A stretch of DNA of 64,000 nucleotides from contig NZ_AKZI01000008.1 in NCBI RefSeq assembly GCF_000293785.1, forward strand, positions 123,344-187,343. Direction: 5' to 3'. Of the stretch, positions 16,421 through 24,633 are shown piece after piece (position 1 is the first letter of the stretch; each line of letters starts with the position of its first letter). The notes beneath the pieces were generated by a model. That model made no database searches and was not told where the DNA came from. It worked only from the letters and a program-made list of their open reading frames with translations. This DNA comes from Rhodovulum sp. PH10. Lineage in GTDB: Bacteria; Pseudomonadota; Alphaproteobacteria; Rhizobiales; Xanthobacteraceae. Position numbers and translations under genes: made by a program.

Positions 16421-18271
16421 ATGGCTGACGAAGGAGAGAGCGCGGATGCGCCGCCGCATCCGCGTGCCGTCGCACGGCGCACCGTCCTACGGCGCCGCCT
16501 GCTGGTGGCGGGGCTGGTCGCGCTCACCGTGGCGGCGTTCGTCACGCTCGCGGTCGCGACCCTGGCGCCGGGCGGGATCGGTCTCCTCGAGCTTTCCCTG
16601 ATCCTGCTGTTCGCCGCGACGCTGCCATGGCCGGTGCTCGGCTTCTGGAACGCGGTGATCGGCTTTTGGCTCATGCGCGCGTGTGCCGATCCGGTCGCAG
16701 TGGTGCTGCCCGCGGTGCGCCGCCTGCGCGCCGACGCGCCGATAAAAAGCCGGATCGCGGTGCTGATGTGCGTGCGCAACGAGCGGCCCGAGCGCGTGGT
16801 GAGCAATCTTCGCCCGCTGCTCGACGGGCTCGCCGCCGCCGGCATTTGCGAGCGCGTCCACGCCTATGTCCTCAGCGACACCGACGACCCGGTGATCGCC
16901 GCCGAGGAGGAGGCTTTGGCCGGCGCGCTCGCCGCCCGTTTCGGCGGGCGTCTCGCCGTGACCTATCGTCGCCGCACCGAGAACACCGGCTACAAGGCCG
17001 GCAACATCGCCGAGTTCTGCGCCCGGCTCGGCGAGGCGCACGACCTCGCCGTCGTGCTCGATGCCGACAGTTTGATGCCGGCCTCCGCCGTGCTGCGCAT
17101 GGTGCGGCTGATGGAGGCCGCGCCCGAGATCGGCATCCTGCAGGCGCTGGTGATCGGCCGTCCCGCGACCAGCGCCTTCACCCGCCTGTTTCAGCTCTCG
17201 ATGCGGCTCGGCATGCGCTCCTACACGCTCGGCAGCGCGTGGTGGCAGGCCGATTGCGGCCCCTATTGGGGCCACAACGCGGTGCTCCGCCTGAAGCCCT
17301 TCATCGCCTGTTGCGCGCTGCCGGCGCTGCCCGGCGGCGAGCCGGTGCTCAGTCACGACCAGATCGAGGCGGTGCTGATGCGCCGCGCCGGCTACGAGGT
17401 GCGCGTGCTGCCGGAGGAGACGCTCGGCTTCGAGGAGAATCCGCCGACGCTCGTCGAGTTCTTGCGGCGCGACCTGCGCTGGTGCCGCGGCAACATGCAG
17501 TACCGCCATCTGCTCGCGCTGCCGGGCCTGGTGCCGACGAGCCGCGTGCAGCTCGCGCTGGCGATGCTGATGTTCCTCGGCTCGCCGGTGTGGATCGCGC
17601 TGCTTTCGGCCGGCACCGCCGCGCTCGCGCTCGCCGGCGACCTCGCCGCCGAGATCGATGCCGCCGCCGGGGTTTTGCTGGTGGCGATGCTGTTCTTCAC
17701 CACCGTCGCGCCGCAGGTCGCCAGCGCCGCCGACGTCTTGCTGCACGCGAAAACCTCGGCAGCGTATGGCGGGCGGAAAAAATTCGCGGCCGGCATCGTC
17801 GTCGCCCTCCTGTTCGTGCAAACGCTCGCGCCGATCATGGCGATCGCGCACACGCTGCTGCTGGCGCGCCTGCCGTTCGGTGGCGCCGCCGGGTGGGCGA
17901 GCCAGACGCGCGACGACCACCGGCTCGGCCTCGCCGCCGCGGCCCGCCTCGTCTGGCCGCAGACGGCCTTCGGCCTCGTGGTGCTCGCCACTATCGCATT
18001 TGCCGATCCGGCGGCACTGCCGGTCGCGCTTCTTTATATGGGCGGCGCCGCGCTCGCGGTTCCGTTCGCGGTCGCCACCGCGTCGCCCGCGCTCGGCGCC
18101 TGGATGCGGCGGACCGGCCTCGCCGCGCTGCCGGAGGATATCGTTCCGCCCCCCGTGCTCCTGCCGCGGGACGACGAGCGGCCGCTGCCGGCGCCGGCCG
18201 GCGGCTCCGTCGCGCCGCTCTCCGACAACCGCGCGGTGGTTCTGCCGTCGCCCGCCTGCGACCGGATGTGA
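16421..18271 (+). CDS. opgH: Glucans biosynthesis glucosyltransferase H
   Basis: 616 residues of the OpgH/MdoH family (GT2), which polymerises the backbone of osmoregulated periplasmic glucans at the inner membrane. Two N-terminal helices precede the catalytic domain: RTENTGYKAGNIAEF, VVLDADSLM (DxD at about residue 214), CGPYWGHNAVLRLKPF, LSHDQIEAVLMRRAGY and RRDLRWCRGNMQY (the R-W motif of processive GT2 enzymes). Several C-terminal helices follow. The usual partner opgG is not adjacent. It is divergent from the pterin-like operon, with about 100 bp between start codons. Confidence 0.92.
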   Translation: MADEGESADAPPHPRAVARRTVLRRRLLVAGLVALTVAAFVTLAVATLAPGGIGLLELSLILLFAATLPWPVLGFWNAVIGFWLMRACADPVAVVLPAVRRLRADAPIKSRIAVLMCVRNERPERVVSNLRPLLDGLAAAGICERVHAYVLSDTDDPVIAAEEEALAGALAARFGGRLAVTYRRRTENTGYKAGNIAEFCARLGEAHDLAVVLDADSLMPASAVLRMVRLMEAAPEIGILQALVIGRPATSAFTRLFQLSMRLGMRSYTLGSAWWQADCGPYWGHNAVLRLKPFIACCALPALPGGEPVLSHDQIEAVLMRRAGYEVRVLPEETLGFEENPPTLVEFLRRDLRWCRGNMQYRHLLALPGLVPTSRVQLALAMLMFLGSPVWIALLSAGTAALALAGDLAAEIDAAAGVLLVAMLFFTTVAPQVASAADVLLHAKTSAAYGGRKKFAAGIVVALLFVQTLAPIMAIAHTLLLARLPFGGAAGWASQTRDDHRLGLAAAARLVWPQTAFGLVVLATIAFADPAALPVALLYMGGAALAVPFAVATASPALGAWMRRTGLAALPEDIVPPPVLLPRDDERPLPAPAGGSVAPLSDNRAVVLPSPACDRM

Positions 18272-18388
18272 TCAGTTCCGCCGGCCCGCGCCGCGCGGAG
18301 GATCGCGGACGGTTTCGTGCGAAAGCACGCAGCGGTTGCGGCGCGTGACGGAACCGGAACCGCGGCGTCGCGGGTTCCCATCAGGCGT

Positions 18389-18409
18389 GCATGCAAAAAA
18401 TCGGCATGC
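18389..18409. promoter_or_regulatory. GCATGC-N9-GCATGC inverted repeat upstream of the GntP permease
   Basis: Two GCATGC hexamers are separated by a 9-bp AT-rich spacer (AAAAAATCG), 120 bp before the permease start. Spacing and symmetry suit a dimeric repressor of the LacI/GntR kind, but no regulator gene is adjacent. Confidence 0.3.
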
Positions 18410-18530
18410 GGGTGGAGGCGCCGCGTCACCTTCGCAAGTTTCCTGATGCCGGCATCCGAAACCCCGTCGTATGAGGAGTTGTCCGACCGTACTCCCACAC
18501 ACCTCCTCCGGTCGGCAGGGGACAATCGAC

Positions 18531-19871
18531 ATGGTATCAGGATCGGTCTCGATCCTCTTGCTGGCGGCCGCGGTCGTGTTGATCGTGCTCGCCACCGGCA
18601 AGTGGAAAGTCAACGCCTTCGTCGTCCTGATCGTGGTCGCGTTCGCCTACGGGCTCGCGATCGGCATGCCGGCGCTCGACGTCGTCAAGACGATCCGCGA
18701 CGGTTTCGGCGGGACGCTCGCTTATATCGGCATCGTGATCGTCGCCGGGACGATCATGGGCTACATCCTGGAGAAGACCGGCGCCGCGCTGGTGATGACG
18801 CGCTCCATCCTCTCGCTGGTCGGCCGCTCGCGCGCGCCGCTGGCGATGAACATCGCCGGCTACGTCGTCTCGATCCCGGTGTTCTGCGACTCCGGCTACG
18901 TCATCCTGACGCCGCTCAACAAGGCGCTCGCCGCCGAGACCAAGACCTCGATGGGCGTGATGGCGGTGGCGCTCGCCACCGGCCTCTATGCCACGCACAC
19001 GATGGTGCCGCCGACGCCCGGCCCGCTGGCCGCCGCGGCGACGCTGAACGCCGATCTCGGCATGGTCATCCTCTACGGCCTGATCGTGTCGATCCCGGCG
19101 TCGCTCGCCGGCCTCGCCTGGGCGCTGGTGCTCGGCCGCAAGTACGACATCTCGCCCGGCGTCGAGGAGACCTCCGACGAGGTGGTGGCGCAGCATCTGA
19201 TCCTGCCGAGCGCCTTCATGAGCTTCCTGCCGCTCGTGCTGCCGATCGTGCTGATCCTCCTGAAGTCGATCGCCGCCTATCCGACGCATCCGTTCGGCAC
19301 CGGCGATCTCGCCACCTTCATCGCCTTCGTCGGCGACCCGGTGACCGCGCTGATGCTCGGCGTGATCGCCAGCCTCTTCCTGGTGCCGCGCCGGCATCTC
19401 TCGCTCGCGGTCGATTCGTGGATGGGGCAGGGCATCAAGGACGCCGCCATCATCCTGGCGATCACCGGTGCGGGCGGCGCCTTCGGCAAGGTGTTGGGCG
19501 CCTCGCCGATGAAGGACTTCATCTCCACCAACATGGGCGACCTGCGGCTCGGCCTCTTCCTGCCGTTCGCCATCTCGGCGGCGCTGAAGACCGCGCAAGG
19601 CTCCTCCACCGTCGCGATCATCACCACCGCGGCGATCATGGCCCCGCTGCTCGGTCCGCTCGGGCTCGATCCGGCGATCACCACGATCGTCATCGGCGCC
19701 GGCGCGATGGTGGTGTCGCACGCCAACGACTCCTATTTCTGGGTCGTGTCGCAGTTCTCGAACATGCCGGTCGCGGTCGCGTACAAGCTGTACACCACCG
19801 CGACGCTGGTGGTCGGCCTGGTCGCCTTCGGTGCCGCCTGGCTGCTGTCGCTCGCGCTCGCCGCGATGTGA
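18531..19871 (+). CDS. GntP-family gluconate/organic acid:H+ symporter
   Basis: 446 residues with about 12 hydrophobic segments across the whole length. Family features are GYILEKTGAALVMTRSIL, IPVFCDSGYVILTPLNKALA (the conserved FCDSG loop), ATHTMVPPTPGPLAAA and AQGSSTVAIITTAAIM. GntP permeases import gluconate, 3-hydroxybutyrate or other short hydroxyacids with protons; the substrate here is unknown. ATG 18531 is chosen because the helix starts directly after it and AGGGG lies 9 nt upstream. Confidence 0.9.
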   Translation: MVSGSVSILLLAAAVVLIVLATGKWKVNAFVVLIVVAFAYGLAIGMPALDVVKTIRDGFGGTLAYIGIVIVAGTIMGYILEKTGAALVMTRSILSLVGRSRAPLAMNIAGYVVSIPVFCDSGYVILTPLNKALAAETKTSMGVMAVALATGLYATHTMVPPTPGPLAAAATLNADLGMVILYGLIVSIPASLAGLAWALVLGRKYDISPGVEETSDEVVAQHLILPSAFMSFLPLVLPIVLILLKSIAAYPTHPFGTGDLATFIAFVGDPVTALMLGVIASLFLVPRRHLSLAVDSWMGQGIKDAAIILAITGAGGAFGKVLGASPMKDFISTNMGDLRLGLFLPFAISAALKTAQGSSTVAIITTAAIMAPLLGPLGLDPAITTIVIGAGAMVVSHANDSYFWVVSQFSNMPVAVAYKLYTTATLVVGLVAFGAAWLLSLALAAM

Positions 19872-19921
19872 GCCGCGGGCGAGTGGGCGCCCGCGTGGGC
19901 GGGCGTTCGGGTGAAAGCCGG

Positions 19922-19942
19922 GAGGCGGTTTGCCGCCGCCTC
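19922..19942 (+). terminator. Hairpin after the GntP gene
   Basis: GAGGCGG (19922-19928) and CCGCCTC (19936-19942) flank a 7-nt loop, about 50 bp after the permease stop. There is no T-run, so it is a weak terminator candidate. Confidence 0.4.
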
Positions 19943-20016
19943 TCGATTCGCGCTTACATGAATGCGATTGCGAATCGGGGCGGCGTCGGCGCCGCCCTTC
20001 TCGTTCCGGATGAGCC

Positions 20017-20658
20017 ATGCTGTCGCGTCTGCTGCTTCGCCTTCACGAGCGCCTCGCCTTCAATGCGATGGCGCGTGCCGACTATCCGCGTGCCGAGCGC
20101 TGGTTCCGCCGCATGCTGGCGCACGAGGGGCGCTCGCAGCGGGTGCTGCACAATCTGGCGCTGGTGCGCCTCGCGCGCGGCGATCATGCCGAGGCCGAGA
20201 CGCTGCTGTGCGAGGAGGCGGAGCGGTTCGGCGAGCAGCCGGCGGTGCTGCGCGCGCTGGCCGAGGTCGGCTATCTCTCGGGCGACCGCGAGAAGGCGCT
20301 CGCGCGGATTTCTGCTGCACTGCAACACGAGAATTGCCCGGATCGCGCATTGCTGACCAGGCGGCTCGCTTTGTGCGAGGACGCCACCGCGCATTTCCGC
20401 GCGATGACCGGCAAGCACGCCTTCGCCGAGGGCAACGCCTATCTCGCGCGCGGCGACGCGGCCGGCGCGCTGACCGCCTTTCGCCACGCCGCCGAGGCGG
20501 ATCCGACCGACTTCGTCGCGCTCAACAATCTCGGCACGCTGCTGCTCGATCACGCGCACGACCGCGAGGCCGCGGCGCGCGCTTTCGCCAAGGCGGCCGA
20601 GCTGTCCGACCAGCCGGTGCTGAAGCGCAATCTCGCGGCTGCTCGTCGCGAGCAGTGA
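20017..20658 (+). CDS. TPR-repeat protein
   Basis: 213 residues, almost wholly helical, with several tetratricopeptide units: DYPRAERWFRRMLAHEG, GDHAEAETLLCEEAERFGEQPAVLRALAEVGYLSGDREKALARI and GDAAGALTAFRHAAEADPTDFVALNNLGTLLLD. There is no signal peptide and no catalytic domain. It is probably a cytoplasmic scaffold or interaction protein. It stands alone between the GntP permease and the TRAP transporter. Confidence 0.8.
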   Translation: MLSRLLLRLHERLAFNAMARADYPRAERWFRRMLAHEGRSQRVLHNLALVRLARGDHAEAETLLCEEAERFGEQPAVLRALAEVGYLSGDREKALARISAALQHENCPDRALLTRRLALCEDATAHFRAMTGKHAFAEGNAYLARGDAAGALTAFRHAAEADPTDFVALNNLGTLLLDHAHDREAAARAFAKAAELSDQPVLKRNLAAARREQ

Positions 20659-21212
20659 GCTGCGCGCGACGCGCACGGCGGCCACTTCGGCGACAAAGCA
20701 TACGCTGCATCGCGGCAGCATCCATGTATGCACATGACGCAATGCTTTCCGGACCACGCCGGGTATCCCACTGCCCCCCTCATTGACATGGTTCCGACTT
20801 TAGTATGACCTTTCGGTCGGAGCACATGGCCGGGTGTCCCCGGTCCTGATCATTTCACCGACATTGGCGCAGGCCCCGGTGGCCCGGCGCACGAGAGGCT
20901 GTCGTGACTCGACCGCGCGGCACGTTTGCGCCTCGAAACGGTGAAGATGTCCCGGCCGTCGGCTTCGCCCGGATTCATCGCACCACGCTGCCGGCCGGGA
21001 TCGTCGATCGGATCGTCGATCGGATCACCCGAGACATTGCCGTCGGCGGCCGTCGGGACGCGGTGACGGTGCTCCACCGTCGGTCTCACCTCGCTTCTTC
21101 ACAGGCGCCGACGAGCCCGGCCCCGCGCCTCGTGACGGGCGCCGGCGGCTCGGCGCGAAACCCGGTTCGGCGCAGCAAGACATTCGGTGCAGCAAGAAAG
21201 AAGGGGATTGGA
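20659..21212. other. 554-bp non-coding region upstream of the TRAP operon
   Basis: I find no convincing gene here. It holds a possible sigma70-type pair on the plus strand (TTGACA at 20783, TATGAC at 20804, short 15-bp spacer) and a 12-bp tandem repeat at 20998-21027. The distance from that promoter to dctP would leave a 5' leader of about 400 nt. Confidence 0.5.
20998..21027. repeat. 12-bp tandem repeat upstream of dctP
   Basis: GGATCGTCGATC occurs twice in direct tandem, followed by the partial unit GGATCAC. It lies about 190 bp before the dctP start and may be a regulator-binding array. Confidence 0.5.
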
Positions 21213-22229
21213 ATGAAAATCGTGACGACCCTCGGCATCGCCGCCGCCCTGGCGCTCGCCGGGCTCGCGACCGCCGATGCCGCCAGCTTCACGGTCAAGT
21301 ACGCCCACAACAGCAACACCATCAAGGAAGACCCGCAGAACGTCGCCGCCGAATATTTCAAGAAGACGCTCGAGGAGCGCTCCGGCGGCACGCTGAAGGT
21401 GCAGCTCTATCCGGCCGGCCAGCTCGGTGACGCCCGCACGCTCGCCGAAGGGCTGCAGATGGGCACGGTGGAGGTCGCCGACATCGAGAACGGCCCGATG
21501 GGCAACTTCGTGCCCGAGGCGGCGGTGTGGGATCTGCCCTTCATGTTCACCTCGATCGAGGTGGCCCACAAGGTGCTCGACGGCCCGATCGGCCAGATGA
21601 TCCAGAAGAAGTATCTCGACGTCGGCATCCGCCACATGTGCTACGACGACGGCGGCTTCCGTCACTTCACCAACAACCGCCGGCCGATCGTCGCGCCGAC
21701 CGATCTCGAGGGTCTCAAGATCCGCGTGATGGAGAGCGACGTGATGGTCGCCTCGATGAAGGCGTTCGGCGCCGCTGCGCTGCCGATGTCGTTCGGCGAG
21801 CTGTACAGCGCGCTCCAGCAGGGCGTCGTCGACGGCCAGGAGAACCCGCTGAACCTGATCTACTCGCAGCGCTTCTACGAGGTGCAGAAGTATCTCACGC
21901 TGTCCGGCCACTTCTATTATCCGCGCCAAGTGATGGTGTCGGAGGCGTTCTGGAGCCGGCTCGACAAGAAGCAGCAGGAGGTGCTCGCCGCGACCGCCAA
22001 GGAGACCTGCAAGGTCCAGCGCGACACCTATGCCACCTACGCCAAGACCATGGCCGCCGAGCTGAAGGACAAGGGCATGGCGATCAACGAGCTGCCGCTC
22101 GAGACGAAGAACGTCTGGGCCGCCGCCGCTCGTGAGAAGGTCTATCCGATGTTCTATCAGAAGATCGGGCGTGGCGACGCCGCGGCCGGCAAGGCGCTGG
22201 TCGAGAAGACGATCGACGCGACGAAGTGA
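21213..22229 (+). CDS. dctP: TRAP transporter solute-binding protein, DctP family
   Basis: 338 residues with a Sec signal peptide ending near residue 23 (TADA-ASF). The mature protein has the DctP fold: VKYAHNSNTIKEDPQN, GGTLKVQLYPAGQLGDARTLAEGLQMGTVEVA, and DLEGLKIRVMESDVMVASMKAFGAAALPMSF with the Arg that usually clamps a carboxylate, then YSALQQGVVDGQENPL. It captures an organic acid or similar solute in the periplasm for the DctQM permease. ATG 21213 has AAGGGG 6 nt upstream. It is first in the dctPQM operon. Confidence 0.93.
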   Translation: MKIVTTLGIAAALALAGLATADAASFTVKYAHNSNTIKEDPQNVAAEYFKKTLEERSGGTLKVQLYPAGQLGDARTLAEGLQMGTVEVADIENGPMGNFVPEAAVWDLPFMFTSIEVAHKVLDGPIGQMIQKKYLDVGIRHMCYDDGGFRHFTNNRRPIVAPTDLEGLKIRVMESDVMVASMKAFGAAALPMSFGELYSALQQGVVDGQENPLNLIYSQRFYEVQKYLTLSGHFYYPRQVMVSEAFWSRLDKKQQEVLAATAKETCKVQRDTYATYAKTMAAELKDKGMAINELPLETKNVWAAAAREKVYPMFYQKIGRGDAAAGKALVEKTIDATK

Positions 22230-22308
22230 GGCGGGTCCGCGGCGTCGGGGCGGCGGGTCCGCTCCGGCGTCGTGGACGTCGTGCGAGGAAGTTCCGGGAG
22301 AGGTGGTC

Positions 22309-22806
22309 ATGAGTGTGCCGCAAGGCCTGGCGGGCGCGATCGCGCTCGGCTTTTCCGGCCTGAACGTCGCCGTGAAATGGATTCTGGCCCTGCTGATGGC
22401 GATCATGACGGCGCTGACCTTCTATCAGGTCGTGATGCGCTACGGCTTCAACGACGCGCCCGCCTGGAGCGAGGAGATGGTGCGCTTCCTGTTCGTGTGG
22501 GCGAGCTTCGTCGGCGCGGCGATCGGCGTGAAGGAAGGCATCCATATCGGCATCGACATCATCTACAACGCGGTGCCGCGTCCGGTGCGTCTGGTCGTCA
22601 CCTATTTCATCCACGTGGTGATCGCGCTGTTCGGCCTGGCGATGATCGTCTACGGCTGGAACGTGGTGCAGCTCACCCGCTTTCAGCACTCGCCCGCGCT
22701 CGGCCTGCCGATGAGCTGGGTCTATGCGGCGGTGCCGGTGATGGGCGTGCTGCTGATCGTCTACACCGCGGCGGCGATCGCCGTCGCCCACCGCACCGTG
22801 CGCTGA
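22309..22806 (+). CDS. dctQ: TRAP transporter small permease, DctQ family
   Basis: 165 residues with four hydrophobic helices. It has FYQVVMRYGFNDAPAWSEEMVRFLFVW, the DctQ signature around the second helix, and HIGIDIIYNAVPRPVR before the third. DctQ bridges the solute receptor and the DctM channel. ATG 22309 has GGGAGAGG upstream. It lies 79 bp after dctP and 13 bp before dctM. Confidence 0.92.
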   Translation: MSVPQGLAGAIALGFSGLNVAVKWILALLMAIMTALTFYQVVMRYGFNDAPAWSEEMVRFLFVWASFVGAAIGVKEGIHIGIDIIYNAVPRPVRLVVTYFIHVVIALFGLAMIVYGWNVVQLTRFQHSPALGLPMSWVYAAVPVMGVLLIVYTAAAIAVAHRTVR

Positions 22807-22819
22807 GGAGGGCGGACCG

Positions 22820-24094
22820 ATGCTGTCCTGGATGGTCGCCGCTCTTCTGATCTGCTTCGTCTGCAACGTGCCGATCGGCTTCTCGCTCGGCATCGCCTCG
22901 GTGGTGGCGCTGCAGTTCGGCGGCGGCATGTCGCTGAACCTAGTGCCGCAGCGCCTGGTCGCCGGCGTCAACTCGTTTCCGCTCTTGGCGATCCCGTTCT
23001 TCATGCTGGCCGGCGCCATCATGGAGACCGGCGGCGTGTCGCGCCGCATCGTCGCGCTCGCCTCGACGCTGGTCGGCCACATCCGCGGCGGCCTGGCCGC
23101 GGTGTCGGTGATGGCCTGCGCCTTCTTCGCCGCGATCTCCGGCTCGACGCCGGCGACCGCCGCGGCGGTCGGCGCGCTGACGATCCCGGAGATGGAGGCG
23201 CGCGGCTATCCGCGTGATTACGCGGCCGCCGTGGTCGCGGCGTCGTCGTGCCTCGGCGTGATCATTCCGCCCTCGATCACCATGGTGATCTTCGGCGTGG
23301 TGGCCAACGTCTCGATCGGCGCGCTGCTGATCGGCGGCATCGTGCCGGGCATTCTGCTGGCGCTGATGCTGATCGGCACCAACTACTACATGGCGCGCAA
23401 GGCCGGCTATCCGATCGAGCCGCGCGCGTCGTGGCGCGAGCGCACCAAGACCTTCCTCGATGCGCTGTGGGGCCTGATGATGCCTGCCATCATTCTCGGT
23501 GGCATCATGTCGGGCGTCTTCACGCCGACCGAATCGGCCGGCATCGCCGTGGTGTGGGGCCTGTTCGTCAGCCTGTTCGTCTACAAGGAGATGGGCCTGA
23601 AGGATCTGGTGCCGGTGCTCTACAAGGCGTCGCTCGGCTCGGCGATGATCATGACGCTGATCGCGGCGGCGAGCCCGTTCGGCTTCCTGATGACGGTCGA
23701 GCAGGTGCCGCAGATGGCCTCGCAGGGCATCCTGAACCTCTCCGACAACTGGCTGGTGCTGTTCTGGCTGATTCTGGTGATCTATCTGATCCTCGGCACC
23801 TTCATGGAGACGGCGGCGATCATCCTGCTGGTGGTGCCGGTGTTCGAGCCGATCGCCCGCAGCCTGGGCATCGACATGGTGCATTTCGGCGTCGTCACCG
23901 TGATCGCGCTGGCGATCGGCATGGCGACGCCGCCGGTCGGCATCGCGCTGTTCGCCACCTGCGGCGTCTCGGACGTTCCGATCGGGGAGCTGGTGCGCAA
24001 GATCTGGCCGTTCCTGATCACCTTGATCGTCGGCCTCTTTCTGCTGTCGCTGATGCCGTTCGTCTCGACCTTCTTGCCGGGCCTGATGATGTGA
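22820..24094 (+). CDS. dctM: TRAP transporter large permease, DctM family
   Basis: 424 residues with about 12 hydrophobic helices. Features are PFFMLAGAIMETGGVSRRIVALA, ISGSTPATAAAVGALTIPEM (family hallmark SGS.PA..A), GVIIPPSITMVIFGVVANVSIG, GGIMSGVFTPTESAGIAVVWG and GMATPPVGIALFATCGVSD. It is the Na+-coupled channel subunit of the TRAP system. GGAGGG stands in front of ATG 22820. A strong intrinsic terminator follows at 24178. Confidence 0.94.
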   Translation: MLSWMVAALLICFVCNVPIGFSLGIASVVALQFGGGMSLNLVPQRLVAGVNSFPLLAIPFFMLAGAIMETGGVSRRIVALASTLVGHIRGGLAAVSVMACAFFAAISGSTPATAAAVGALTIPEMEARGYPRDYAAAVVAASSCLGVIIPPSITMVIFGVVANVSIGALLIGGIVPGILLALMLIGTNYYMARKAGYPIEPRASWRERTKTFLDALWGLMMPAIILGGIMSGVFTPTESAGIAVVWGLFVSLFVYKEMGLKDLVPVLYKASLGSAMIMTLIAAASPFGFLMTVEQVPQMASQGILNLSDNWLVLFWLILVIYLILGTFMETAAIILLVVPVFEPIARSLGIDMVHFGVVTVIALAIGMATPPVGIALFATCGVSDVPIGELVRKIWPFLITLIVGLFLLSLMPFVSTFLPGLMM

Positions 24095-24177
24095 GGTCTT
24101 TCGCCGTGACCCGGCCGGAGCGCGGCCGGTCTTCATGCGAGAGACCCGCGTCGGCCTTCGGAGCGAAGCGCGAAAGC

Positions 24178-24209
24178 AAAGCCGTCGTCCCTCGGGGCGG
24201 CGGCTTTTT
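24178..24209 (+). terminator. Intrinsic terminator of the dctPQM operon
   Basis: AAAGCCGTCG (24178-24187) pairs with CGGCGGCTTT (24198-24207, one G-T pair), with further pairing inside the loop, followed by TTTTTC. It is about 85 bp after the dctM stop. Confidence 0.75.
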
Positions 24210-24241
24210 CGTCGGACGGACTTGTTCGTCGGGACGAAACT

Positions 24242-24257
24242 TGGCCCGGCGCTTGCA
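24242..24257 (+). promoter_or_regulatory. sigma54-type promoter upstream of the FmdB gene
   Basis: TGGCCC-N5-TTGCA fits the -24/-12 sigma54 consensus TGGCAC-N5-TTGCW with one mismatch and exact spacing. It lies about 90 bp before the FmdB start and directly behind the TRAP terminator, where a promoter is needed. It implies control by an NtrC-like activator, plausible for an amide-metabolism regulator family. Confidence 0.55.
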
Positions 24258-24345
24258 AAGCCGAGGATCGACAGGTGGAGGAGCAGACGTGATCCGTATC
24301 TGTTCCTGATGTGTTCGTGACGAGAACGAGATTCGGGAGGCCGTC

Positions 24346-24573
24346 GTGCCGCTCTACGGCTATCATTGTGGGACTTGCGACAAGGATGTCGAACTTCTGA
24401 TCCGCTCGTCCGACACGCCGGTGTGCCCGGCCTGCGGCGGGCTCGACCTCGCACGGCTGGTGTCGCGCCCGGCGCCCGAGCCGAAGAGCGGAAGCCTGAT
24501 CAAGTCCGCCCGCGCGCAGGCCGCACGCGAAGGCCATTTCAGCAATTACGCGCCGTCCGAACGGCCGCGCTGA
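24346..24573 (+). CDS. FmdB-family zinc-ribbon regulatory protein
   Basis: 75 residues. The start MPLYGYHCGTCDKDVELL and the second pair CPACG form the four-Cys zinc ribbon of the FmdB family (putative regulators of formamidase/acetamidase genes; annotation by family only). A short basic tail follows. GTG 24346 has GGGAGG 5 nt upstream. No amidase gene is adjacent. It is preceded by a sigma54-like promoter, which would tie it to nitrogen limitation. Confidence 0.85.
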   Translation: MPLYGYHCGTCDKDVELLIRSSDTPVCPACGGLDLARLVSRPAPEPKSGSLIKSARAQAAREGHFSNYAPSERPR

Positions 24574-24633
24574 GTTTTCGGGCAGGGGCAACGGTCGCTC
24601 GCTTCCCTCCCCCCGCTCCCCCGCTCCCCCCGC

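Noticed and set aside
20860..20885. sigma54-like TTGGCGC sequence before the TRAP operon
   Set aside because: No TTGC element at the correct 5-bp spacing.
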